Shown: one piece after another, positions 10,611 to 21,290 of the stretch | Layout: each line of letters opens with the position of its first letter | Numbering within the stretch: the stretch's first letter is position 1 | Assembly: GCF_003286085.1 (NCBI RefSeq) | Contig: NW_020825321.1 | Coordinates: 620,001-684,000, forward strand | Reading direction: 5' to 3' | DNA length: 64,000 bases | Source of the DNA: Drosophila persimilis | Lineage: Eukaryota > Arthropoda > Insecta > Diptera > Drosophilidae | Position numbers and translations under genes: made by a program | Notes under the pieces: model-generated | The model's input: only the letters and a program-made list of their open reading frames with translations | The model's database searches: none | What the model was told of the DNA's origin: nothing

Positions 10611-12557
10611 GAGATTGTAGTAGCCAGCACAAAATATAGGGAATTGGTTATCTTCTTTCGTCTCGTGAGACCCCCTAGTGATATTTCGAACGATCAAGCT
10701 TTAGCCGCTCTTAAGGTTGGATCAAAGCCTTAGCCGCTCTTAAGTCCGAACGCCCACGAACACATACAAGCGACGGACAGTGGGAAGCATAGACGGCAAT
10801 CGTACGATTGCACAGTTAAGCTATGCTGTGCATTAGACGATCGTTTTATGCTGCTGCGAATGTTCTGGATCATACGATTGCACAGTTACTAAAAAGCTCA
10901 AAGCTCTGCTGCACTGGCTACTCAGTCCATCGTCTATTACTGCTTTGAACAATATAAGAAAGTTGATCGATCTGTAAAGACGTGAAATTTTCCGAGTGCG
11001 AGCAACATACATATGGCACACACATATATATAGTGCTATCCGGAAAATATATATATTTCCACAAATATATGCTGGAAGCATATAGTTACAAGTGCCGTAC
11101 AGTTCAGTGGTCAGTGAATGACAAGAATTTAGTGCAGATATATTTGGGAAAAGAGGTATGTTTTCATATTAGTGCCGTGCACGTGCTGACATAACCTATG
11201 TTGCAGGGAGGTGTACCTAAGCTGCCCCATCGCGGTATAGTCTCGAGAAGACTACCCTGGGAGCTGGCTTAGGCGAACAGTTGTCGAGGTTTCTCCAACT
11301 CCAACCATAATTCATCTTTTCTGGACCTTATATTACCACCAAGTCGAATCTCCAAAGATCCAAGTGGAACAGATCAGCCTTAATCGCCAAGAATATTTAG
11401 TGCTGCTCAGTCATAAATAACTAAATACAGGCTTGGCGGAAGATTCGTCAGTACGGCCAGGAACCATATACATCGCAGCTGTTGACCAACTTCAGGCGCT
11501 CAAGAGTCTACAAAGCAGCAGCACAGGATCGAGTTTTGTCCAATTTACATTTGATTCATTATCAAGTCCCAACGCATAAACATCAGCAGTTTAACGTAAT
11601 GTAACTGAAACTTTATTAACACCCCTCTTTGATGTTACGCGCGTACATACCTACATACATATGTGCATATGCACACTAAATTGTCTTTCGTTTGCTACCT
11701 TTTGGTTCAATTTTCGCGATAGAGCATAACAATTAAATTCTGTCTGTATTATGAAAACCAAAACAACTGACTGATGACTATGCGACGGTGTTTGTAGCGT
11801 AATTGTATTGTATGCATTATATATTTACGATTTCCATATTTTAAACAGCTGCGGTCAACATCTACGACATCATTGGGCCCAACGATCAGCGTAAGACAAT
11901 AACGCCGGAGTGAGTAATTATGTACAGCAAAAAAGTAGTTTGGTCAAAAGAGCCTATTGACTTGAAAGTGTAGATATGCATACAGCGTATAATGATTCAA
12001 ACCCGTCTGCTCAGTGTGTATAATGCACCCAGTCTGATCTAGCTTTGGTTTACGATTTCGATTCTTATTCTCTCGTTTTTATATATATATATATCTATAC
12101 CCTAATGTTTTTCATGCTTTAAAAATAATGAATTTATAACTAACTTATATGATAATTAGGATTAAGGGAAATATTACCCACAAATTAGAAGCTAAGTCAA
12201 TTGTTGTGTTTCTACAACTGCAACGTAATGAATATTGAAATTGAAGTCTCACATTATATTAAATATGAATCTTTTGAATTGAAATGATCTTTAAAATCAT
12301 AAAAATGGTCTGTCGAGTATCCGTGCCAGGATCTTATAAAATGTGGTAAATCTTAGTAAAGGATTGATCAAAGGGACAATGCAAGAACTCGAACGCAATG
12401 TCATGGTAGGGTGGGTACAGAAGAGAGGGAAAAATCAACACCTAGGTTCTCTCTAAATAGAATGGTGCAGTAGGGCTTTTATTTGGCGTGTCGGCGCTAT
12501 CAGTATTTCAGTTTACTTTGTTTTTGTATAATCACTTATAGTTCCCGTAAAGTGCAC
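10611..12557. other. Unassigned AT-rich block with short direct repeats
   Basis: I recognise no gene family here. It opens TGTAGTAGCCAGCAC, which could be an LTR start. 'ttagccgctcttaag' occurs twice (10701-10715, 10730-10744) and 'acgattgcacagtta' twice (about 10803 and 10873). A possible short intron lies at 11156-11206 (donor GTATG, acceptor TTGCAG). The rest is AT-rich with TATATA runs and no open frame above about 80 codons that resembles a protein. Confidence 0.4.
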
Positions 12558-12559
12558 TA

Positions 12560-12783
12560 GTTAAATGTAGTGGAGTACGATAGTACAATTAGGTGAGGAA
12601 GAACCCCGACCATCCGGCCAGCTAGACCCGAGCCTAGCAAGAGTGCACACGACCAACCCTATTGTACGCCGTCCTTAGGTTCAGACATGGTCATCTGCTG
12701 ATATCGAGGGCATATATATCTGTTTACATATATATAGATTTAAACTCTGGTACACTACACATTTATGGCGCCCAACGTGGGGC
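12560..12783 (+). repeat. LTR remnant with tRNA-Lys-type primer binding site
   Basis: TGGCGCCCAACGTGGGGC at 12766-12783 matches the tRNA-Lys primer site pattern used by gypsy-type elements. The sequence just upstream should therefore be the end of a 5' LTR. A possible start AGTTAAATG lies near 12560, but no partner LTR is visible, so the start is a guess. About 70-80 bases of leader follow before the LOA-type LINE begins. No gag is present. Confidence 0.55.
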
Positions 12784-13353
12784 CAGGCAACTTGCCTTAG
12801 AATCTAAAACCAATTCAGAGCCGATATTAAAATTGGATTTAATAGTGTCTTACTATATAGGCCGATTAGGCCGTCAGCCATCGGGTGCTACAGGGGGACA
12901 AACGGATGACGGGTCGGCTCGCACAACTGTGAACTCGGAACTGAGGCGCAGCCGCTCCGGTTAGTAATACCCGGTGCGGTCTGCGTCTCACACCCCCCTA
13001 GGACACAGAGGGTTGCGAGCGAGCCGTCACCCGCCGTAACTGTGCACACCGGTGGAAGTGCGACTATACTCTCCCCGTGAGGGCGGCTGGAAACAGGTCC
13101 TAGCACGGTCATGTCTCTGCTAGGATGCTGGCAAATGGTAGTCGGGGCGGAGAGAAGAAAACTCTCAGTGAAATTACCCCCAATCCAAGGTGACACTGTT
13201 ATATGCCGAGGGATGCATGGCCGGGGGGGTGCCCGGTCGCTAATATGCGGACTCTGGATACCTGCCGACCTCCAGTTTAAATCAGGCTTCCCGGGGCAAG
13301 CGGGCTATGCCTCGGGTGACCAACCCCTTCCCGCCTACTCGTGGGAACAAAAA

Positions 13354-14572
13354 TGCCAAACAAATCATATATTAAAAATAAAAACACCGCAAAGGAGCTC
13401 GGTACTCCTCTTAAAGTACCGGAGGGACAAGCCAATCCCTCTGCACCAGCGCCTGGGAAACCGGGGTCCAAAGAAGACGGGGAAGGAGACTGAGTCGGTC
13501 CAACCGTCTTCAGGCAGCAGCCGCAGCGAGGGGGGGCCCGAAAAGCCAATCGGGTTCTTCCAAGTCGGGTGGCTCCAAGGGCGAAAGCGGATACCGGTGT
13601 GGCTGCCAAGCAGAGCGTATCGCGGCTGGTAAGCGCACCGGGACCGAAGAACCCTTGGGACCCCCGGCGGGCAGCGTCTCTGCACCACGGGGAGGAAAGC
13701 CGTCGTACCAGGACAGGAGACGAGCGGCCTTCATCCTGTCCAACGAAGACCCGAATTTCAAGAGCTGTGGGCCTGCTCAATCCTTCCCCTGTTCCAGCCA
13801 GCCAAAGCTGGAAAGGGCGCAGCCAAGGCCCCCAACAAGCGGCAAACGCTCAGCGGAGGAACCCCGCAAATCAGGCCAGGTCAAGCCCAGCAAGCCAAGC
13901 GGGTGAAGACCCACCTCACGAACCGGTCGTTCGCTGAGGTGGCGAGGGGCAAGACCCTGATCGGTGTCCTGGACAGGGGCGCCGAGGACGGCCATGTCCC
14001 CCGCGATAAGTGGCACCTGGTGGAGAACGAGCTCCAGGACCGGTTCCTACTGAACTTGAGGAGAACGGCGGACCACCGCCAAAGTTGAGGACGCAGGGTG
14101 GCATCAAGGCAAGGTGAAAGCCATCGCCTGCCAAGACGCTCGCTCTGCGGCCCTCTACATGAAGGCGGTGGCGGCCCTAAAAGAGGTCTATCCAGGGGCG
14201 AAACTGGAGGCCGTGAAGTGGGAAGATGCGTCCCTAGTCGCCCGAGAGCCAGAGCGTGGGTCTCGGCTAAGCCTGCAGAGCCTGAGAAGATCCTCAGGTT
14301 ACTGCAGGTCTGCAACCCCCACCTTCCCTACAGCCGATTGGAAGGTGGCAAAGGTGGAGGATATCCAAGGGCAGAGGCGCCAGATTATCCTCGTCCTAAA
14401 TGAGGAATCAATAGATCTCCTAGCAAAGTCGGACGGTGTAGTGGATTATGGCTATAAGAAGGTCACCATATCCACGTACAAGTCCGATCGCAAGGGCAGG
14501 CAAGCGGAGGTCGAGCCAGACCCGGAGCTGCCAGGAGATCCCGAAAGAGGGGGGCCTCGTGTGAGAGGATAA
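13354..14572 (+). pseudogene. LINE ORF1 (gag-like) remnant
   Basis: Expected position of the nucleic-acid-binding ORF1 protein. Open pieces in shifting frames give a basic, proline- and serine-rich start (MPNKSYIKNKNTAKELGT at 13354) and later a segment with ACQDARSAALYMKAVAALKE and KVEDIQGQRRQIILVLNEES. I do not see a clear CCHC knuckle. Overlapping long frames on both strands here come from G+C-rich composition and are not separate genes. Confidence 0.55.
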
Positions 14573-14715
14573 CCCGGCGTCGGATGCGGCGTCCTTGATG
14601 TCGGACGACATCCTGGACGACTACGCGTTCGACGAGAGCGACCTAGCCAGAGGTCTCAAGCCATATCATTGTCGGGGAGGAGCCGGAGTCCCCTGACAGC
14701 GATCCAGAAGTAACA

Positions 14716-17700
14716 ATGGTGGAGGCGAGCCTCAGGAATGTCGTTGACGCTCCTGCAGATAACCTCCACCATTGTAAGGCAGCATGCGCTGCTCTACTGC
14801 TCCACCTGGCCAAGGGTGGAGCCGACATAGTACTCATTCAGGAGCCCTGGATCCTCGGAAACAGGGTCTCCGGTCTGAGTACTTCTGATTACAAGCTATA
14901 TGTAGCTGAAACCACAGGTAAAACTCGTACCTGCATTCTTGCAAAAGAGAGTTGCACTTATTTTGCTCCCAAATTTCAGCAATGAAGACCACACCGCAGT
15001 GAGCCTCGAAGGCCAGGAGCGCTCACTGAGGATCTTGCTCCGCATACATGGGGCATGAACAACCAGACCCCCTCCACACGCGCCTCTCCGGCTCTAATCG
15101 CAGACTGCTCGGCCAAGGACATCGGCCTAATTGTGGGGTGTGATGCCAATGCACATCACTGTCAGTGGGGAAGCACCGACACAAACGAAAGGGGGTGAGT
15201 ACCTTTCAGTTACTTACTGACCACACAGATGGTCTTATTAAACCGGGTAGTGATCCCACCTTTATCATTAAAACCGCAAGGAGGTCCTGGACCTCACGCT
15301 TGCCTCTCATGAGATCAGCGTAAACATTGTATCCTGGGAGGGTCCTGGAAGAGCACTCTCCTTCTCGGACCACGATGTACGTGGAAACTGTCTTCTCCTT
15401 CTCAGTAGTCGAGAGCCAGTCAGATTCCGGAACATCAGGCGGGACAAACTGGACGCGGTATTCTGACTACCTCTGTCGTGTTCTCCCTGAAGCCCCCATC
15501 TAGAAGGAGGAGTTCTCCACGGAGGCCACGACTTGTCTTCTTAAGATCTTTACCGACGCCTGCAATAAGGCGCTCGACAAAGCATGCCCCTCTGGCAAGA
15601 ACAGAGGCCGGAAGAAACCTGAATGGTGGAATCCGAAACTGGGTGAACTCCGGAAAGCCTCCCGGAGACTCTTCAATAAAGCTAAGGCTGAAAACGTTGA
15701 GCAAAACTGGGCCGAGTACAAAGCCAGTCTGTCAACCTACAACAAAGAACTTAGAAAAGCCAAACGCGCCTCCTGGCGTAAGTTCTGCAGCGAAATCGAG
15801 AGTAACTCAGAAGCCTCACGCTTGCGCAGAGTTCTCTCGAAGACAACACCCACCCTGGGCTACTTGAAGAACACCGACCAGTCGTGGACTACGTCCAGCG
15901 AGGAGTCGCTAAAATCTTCTCCTAAATACCCACTTCCCTGGCTGCGATGAAAACAGACCCCAACCTACCTCGCGCCTCCTTCCGTCGCCTCAAATGCCAT
16001 CCTGAGACTGCTAAGCCAGGAGAACATTTCCTGGGCGATCAGAAGTTTTAAACCCTACAAGTCCGCGGGGCCAGACGGCATTTTCCCTGCCCAACTGATT
16101 CACGCGGGACACAAAGCCATTAACTGGCTCAAAATAATCTACGAGGGAATCTTCTCCCACGGGTGCATTCCTGACACCTGGCTTCAGACCAAAGTCGTAT
16201 TCATACCCAAGGCAGGCAAGCCCTCGCACACTGCCCCAAAAGATTTCAGACCCATAAGTCTATCGTCTTTTCTTCTAAAGGCGATGGAGCGGCTCCTGGG
16301 GCTGCATCTTACGGCGTGCATTCCGTCCAGTCTGATCTCAGACTCCCAGCATGCCTATCGGAAGGGAAGATCCACCGAAACGGCCCTACACTCGATCACA
16401 TCGATCATCGAAGCGTCCCTTAATTTTAAGGAGTACACCCTAGTAGCCTTCCTCGACATAGAAGGCGCCTTTAACAACATCCTTCCGACCGCCATCACGG
16501 GCGCACTGACGGATCTGGGCGTTGACTCCAGGACGGTGAGCTTGATCGATCAGATGCTACAATGCAGGACGGTTGAGGCATCACTGGGGACGTCAACGTG
16601 TACCAGATTTGTCAGCAGAGGCACACCGCAGGGCGGAGTCCTCTCGCCCCTCCTATGGAACGTGGCAGTGAACACACTGCTGCGGGAGATAGAGGGGGGT
16701 GGCTGCCGCGTGGTGGCGTACGCGGACGACGTTGCCATAGCATTCTCCGGAAAATTTCCGCAGACGTTGTGTGAGTGCATGACAAGTACTCTCACGAAAA
16801 TGTCGAAATGGGCAGACAAATGCGGGTTAGGCGTCAACCCGTCTAAAACGGAACTGGTGCTTTTCACTAGGAAGTACAAAGTTCCGGCACTGATTCCCCC
16901 AAGACTATGTGGGGAAACAGCTAGTCTTCAGCAACACGCCAAGTATCTTGGCCTTATCCTCGATAGAAGCTCGATTGGAAATTGAGCATAGAGGATAGAG
17001 TAAAGAAGGCCACAGTGGCCCTCTATACTTGCAAGAAAGCCATCGGACTAAAATGGGGAATGACCCCATATATAGTTCGGTGGCTCTACACCGCCATCAT
17101 ACGACCAATCATGCTCTATGGAGTGGTGGTATGGTGGCCAGCCTTGGACAAAAGGAAGGCCTCAATAAACTCAGCAGAGTTCAACGCATGGCAGAACTAT
17201 GCATAACCGGCGGGCTACGCACTACTCCAGGGGAAGCCCTGGATACTGTGCTGGACCTCCCCCGGTTGATCTCATGGGAAAGAAGGTGCAACACTTTCCG
17301 CCCTCCGAATGAGAGAAGCCAGACTGTGGAAAGCATCCGCGGTTGGGCACTCGGGAATCCTGATGAAGACTCCCGCAATTACCAGAGAGGACAGATTACT
17401 GTATCCCCAGTGATCACCTCTCGACGCCCTTCCAGGTATCAATCCCATCTAGGGAGGGACTGGGAGATGGAGCGAACCAGGGCCTGCTAATGCGTCCACT
17501 TCTACACTGATGGCTCAAAGCTAGACGGCCGGGTAGGAGGCGAGTTACTGCAGCGAGCTGAACATCAGTCATTGCGTTCAGGCTCCCGGATCACTGTAGT
17601 GTGTTCCAAGCGGAGGTTGAAGCAATCAAGGAGGCCATTTCGATCGTCTCCAAACTACTCCTAGATACGCACTTAGTGTGCGTCTTCCTCGGACAGGCAA
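14716..17700 (+). pseudogene. LINE ORF2: endonuclease, reverse transcriptase, RNase H (broken)
   Basis: Copies element RNA into DNA at a nicked target. The endonuclease begins with GADIVLIQEPWI near 14818 and breaks soon after 14985. The RT is readable at 16050-17206: PKDFRPISLSSFLLKAMERL, QHAYRKGRSTETAL, FLDIEGAFNN, GTPQGGVLSPLLWN and the catalytic YADD (about 16720), then TKYLGL-type thumb residues. A stop and frameshift fall at 16983. RNase H is marked by FYTDGSKLDGRVGG near 17500, again in a broken frame. The protein is non-functional as it stands. Confidence 0.82.
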
Positions 17701-18471
17701 AGCAGCTATCAAAGCTCTAGGCTCAATATCGTCGAACTCAGCGACTGTAAATGACTGCCGTCAGGTCTCTGCACGAGATCGCAGAGCAGTTAAGACCTCT
17801 TCCTTATATTGGGTCCACAGGCCATAGGGACAAAATTCGAGGTGGAAATGACGTGTGGGCCGTCCGACGAGCTAGCCAAGGCAGGGTACTACGATTCCGC
17901 TCCTATCGGAGAGGGAGCAAGTAGCGATTGCCTTTGGCGTACGTGGCAGGCTCCTAACGCACGAATTGTTCGAGCAATATGCCAATATGGAGATGGCAGC
18001 AAACCGTTTCCTGTAAAGTCTCAAGATTGATATGGCCATATCGATCGAAGAAGCGCTCAGCAGAGCTGTATAAACTCAGCAGAGCACAGTGCTCTGCAGT
18101 TACTAGAGCCATTACGGGACACTGGCAGATCGGCACTCACGCCTCTAGACTGTCAATCCCTCATAACGACTTCTGCAGGAGTTGTCGCGACGAGCTTCTG
18201 CCACTGCCCAGCCCTTGGAAATCGTCGTCTTCGTATTCTCGGGGCCGCTTTCCTCACGGACATTTCGGACCTATCCGTAATCAAACCAGGGACCTTGTCC
18301 AATACATCCAAGCCCGGATGGGACTGCCCTTAACCTGCAGTAGTATGCTCTCACGGTTCGGGCAACGCGAAGGGGCACATGCCCATGCGGCAACACAACG
18401 GACCTGTCTATAGGTCCAAGTGAGCTTGGGGGCGGGAGGCTCTTATCCCCCCCCCCCTCCCGGCTACCGCT

Positions 18472-18489
18472 TTAACCTAACCTAACCTA
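18472..18489 (+). repeat. Short (CCTAA)n tail at LINE 3' end
   Basis: TTTAACCTAACCTAACCTA follows the G+C-rich 3' region and a poly(C) run at about 18447-18458. LOA/I-group LINEs often end in short tandem repeats rather than poly(A), so this is a plausible 3' terminus. Confidence 0.6.
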
Positions 18490-18860
18490 TGTCCTTGTAT
18501 TCATGGTTTCCGTAAGAAGGATATGCTGTCTGTATGCTCGCGTCCCTAGCGCGATACCGAGATAGCAGAGAGCGGATCACTTGAGCGCGAGAGCGGTCGT
18601 CACGAGAGCCGTCAAGCGCCCGAGAGAGGACTCAACAACTCAGTTGTCAGCCGTAGTCACAATAAGTCGTCTAATCAGTTTGTCCGTCACTAAAGTCGTG
18701 AACAAGCAATTATTATTAAAAAAAAACCACCCCAGAACTATTATAAAACTTCAACTCAATATTAATAAACGTTATTAATTAACATTTCTACATACACGTC
18801 AAAAAATGGGATCGCTGGCCCACTGTGCAGCTCACCAATTGTGTAGACGACATTAGGCCC
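18490..18860. other. Unassigned, LTR-like segment
   Basis: No gene seen. It contains charged GCGCGAGAGCGGTCGTCACGAGAGCCG-type repeats, then an AT-rich stretch with AATAAA-like signals. It resembles the R/U5 part of a mdg1/412-type LTR in style, but I have no second copy to define its ends. Confidence 0.3.
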
Positions 18861-20105
18861 ACCAGGACGAGGCGTGAGCGTGTGACTTTGTTTTGATATA
18901 TCATCGCATCTCTTTAATTTGATTTTACTTTGTGTTAATCACCAGTGTTTTTTGTTGCCGGACTCGTGCAGGCAATTTGTTATTGTTTTTTGCCCAGTCT
19001 GCTTTTAGTTATCGCTTTCTTCGGTGTGCACTGTTCTTGCGCATCAACGTTTGCATCGCCCACACTCTCTCGTGAGCAAAAGCGGGCCTGCTGCTCGCAT
19101 TTTTGCTCTCACTCTCTCTCTGGATTGCCTATACTCTCCCTCTTTGTGAACTTTTCTTTGTGTCTCTCCTTTGGTGAGTTTACTGCTCGTTTCCAGCACT
19201 TCGTTGGATCATCTGCTCTGAATTATTGCCGCTGCAGCTGATTGTCGGGCTCAATCTCCCATTTTACCTGCGCTCTCACTCTGTTCTTTTATTATTAGTG
19301 CACAGTGATTCTACTGCTGTCAATAATGGCAATCGTTTGTAGTGCAAAGAAATGTGTTATCATTTGTGTAATCATTGGTGATGAAGCTGACTGTGCGACA
19401 ATTTTGCCCACAAAAAATGTGCTGGTGGCAGAATTTTGGCCGGCTAAATGATCTGGTCATGTCTGGCTTATCGGGAGATTGAGGCCGAAATGCGCACAAT
19501 TATGAGACAGACTCGAACTGGGTTTTCTGGATGTCCGGAAACAATTTGTGGCTCTCAACGAGAAATTTCTTGCCCTTGAATCACAGTTTCTTGGGCTCAA
19601 ACTCTTGAGCGAATCGCCTAGACGGAAAATTCCGCATAATGATACCAATCTCTTGCAACCTAATCCGATTGGTACGCCTGCCTCACACCTTCATCCCATC
19701 GGAAGCATTTGTTACTCCGTGTGGTCATGCCTCGCCGTTATCTGTGAATCCGCCAACGGTGGCTCCGGTGTTCTTTACACCGAGTAATGTGCTTCCTTCG
19801 AGCATCCAAGTTCCCAACATCATCAATCCCATCCTTGCAGTGTCTGCTGCCGTCACTTCTGACGTGGTGAGTGATCCTAGTGCTGGTGATGTCTTGCCAA
19901 TTCCTGCTCCAGCCGTTGCTGCCAATTCTTCTGCCCCAGGACCGAGATCTCTTTTAGGAGTGGCTACACCATCTCGATCTCGCTCGGGACTTCAACTTAT
20001 AGCAGTGGTCCCTCGGAAAGAAATATTTGTTTCTCGTCTGATTCCTACAATGGAGGACGTTAAACAACATCTTTCCTCTAAACTTAACACTTCGCCTGAT
20101 GATAT
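18861..20105 (+). mobile_element. LINE B (CR1-like), 5' part
   Basis: 5' untranslated region and ORF1 of a CR1-like LINE related to LINE A at 33,100. It is interrupted at 20105 by BEL family 1 copy 1, and its 3' part resumes at 26794. The pyrimidine-rich leader with CTCTCTC tracts is shared in style with LINE A. Confidence 0.75.
19326..20105 (+). pseudogene. LINE B ORF1, PHD-finger type, broken
   Basis: ORF1 protein relic. It starts MAIVCSAKKC, and in a shifted frame LCDNFAHKKCAG aligns with the Cys/His segment of LINE A ORF1, so the PHD finger is present but frameshifted. It continues with ESQFLGLKLLSESPRRKIP, a Ser/Pro/Ala/Val-rich linker, and RKEIFVSRLIPTMEDVKQHL. The LINE A counterpart is KRQVFVSRLAPDLTSNDV. 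It ends abruptly at the BEL insertion. Confidence 0.72.
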
Positions 20106-20416
20106 TGTTGCGTGACCTTCCATCCATGGCCACAATTATTAGTTATTGATCTGAATTATGAAGTCTAGTGTAAGTTTGGCTAGGGCAAAGCGGGAGCGCA
20201 ATAAAAGCTCGCTCTCTCGCTCTTGGCGAATTCGCCCCGCTTTGCCACCGTAGGTTAGCTAGAGTAAGAGATTTGAATTGTGAAGAAAATATAGTTGTTC
20301 GCCAACCTTGAATTAGATCGAGCGTATCAATTTTTTCGCCCCGCCAAATAAATAATTTAAATTACAGCCACCCAAAGTTTTCGGTAATTGATTAGAAAAA
20401 CTCTTCTAATTTTTCA
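20106..20416 (+). repeat. 5' LTR, BEL family 1 copy 1
   Basis: Same sequence as 26483-26793 with a handful of substitutions. Contains AATAAA-type signals near its centre and end. Preceded by GATAT. Confidence 0.95.
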
Positions 20417-20434
20417 TGGCGCCCCCGGGTGGAC
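20417..20434 (+). promoter_or_regulatory. Primer binding site, BEL family 1 copy 1
   Basis: TGGCGCCCCCGGGTGGAC directly follows the LTR, where the tRNA primer for minus-strand synthesis pairs. The tRNA is not identified with certainty. Confidence 0.75.
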
Positions 20435-21020
20435 TGTAAAGTGAATTATAGACAACACAATAAGTGACAGTGACACAAGAAATTGCAGTATATGTACATA
20501 TGCAAACATATTCGTTGCCCGCGTCGTGTGTGTGTGCAATCGGCAATAAATTTGTAAAATATATCATCGCGTCGGTCGCGCCAACAATAATTTTTGTGCA
20601 AATTTCTGCTACCGCCGAGGGATGCCCTGCGATAAAGACAGGAAAGTAGCAGTTGGATTCAAAGATCCAAAAGAGGAGTCAGAGGTATTTGTGCAGAAAT
20701 TGAAGGCTGAGCAAAAGACATTCAGATCTCTCTTTGAGGTCTCTTGTGCTGAAAACATTGCACATCGCCTTCAATTCTAGGCACAGACGTATGATATACA
20801 TATAGTAGAGCTTGATTTGATGCATTTTATTAGTTATTGCATAAATATAACTAAAAACACATAATACATACATATCGACACATACAGACATATGTGAACC
20901 GCTATTTGGACGCAACAGTTATATGTACACACATACATCTTTCGTTTACTGCAATCACTGCTGCTTGCGTTGTATTTGTTGGGAGAATTTTCGTTGCCGG
21001 GCTCTTGAGCTTAACGGTGC

Positions 21021-21133
21021 GCCAAGTGACGCGCTACCCTGTATCTAACGGGTATTTGTTTTTCGGCTGTTACTTGCCAAGTGACGCGCTACCCTGTATC
21101 TAAGGGGTATATTGTTTTCGGCGGCCGTAACTT
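21021..21133 (+). repeat. 55-58 bp tandem duplication in BEL leader
   Basis: GCCAAGTGACGCGCTACCCT begins at 21021 and again at 21076, each followed by GTATCTAA and a GT-rich end. The whole surrounding block of about 205 bp is absent from copy 2 (around 38692). Confidence 0.85.
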
Positions 21134-21290
21134 GCAACTACTCTTTCCCTTGATACCTCGTGCCTCGACATTCAATTCAAATTCGTTTTCGATTATCGTC
21201 CTCGTTCAAACATATAAAAAAAAAAAAATAATAAATAAATAAATAAAAATAATACTGCTTTGTTGCGTAAAATCTTCATACACAAACATT

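Larger units (their letters stand above)
12850..18489 (+). mobile_element. LOA-clade non-LTR retrotransposon (LINE), decayed
   Basis: About 5.6 kb and much richer in G+C than its neighbours. Order: 5' leader, ORF1 remnants (13354-14572), ORF2 with endonuclease (from 14716), reverse transcriptase (16000-17200) and an RNase H segment (about 17490-17700), then a C-rich 3' region and a short CCTAA tail. An RNase H after the RT, together with the RT style, points to the LOA/I group (LOA, Bilbo and TRIM are known in Drosophila). Many stops and frameshifts make it dead. Confidence 0.82.

Noticed and set aside
13277..14315. Several long overlapping frames on both strands
   Set aside because: G+C-rich sequence lengthens open frames by chance; the only plausible coding content is the plus-strand LINE ORF1 remnant.
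18472..18489. Telomere repeat
   Set aside because: Only about three CCTAA units directly after a LINE 3' region; Drosophila telomeres do not use short telomerase repeats.
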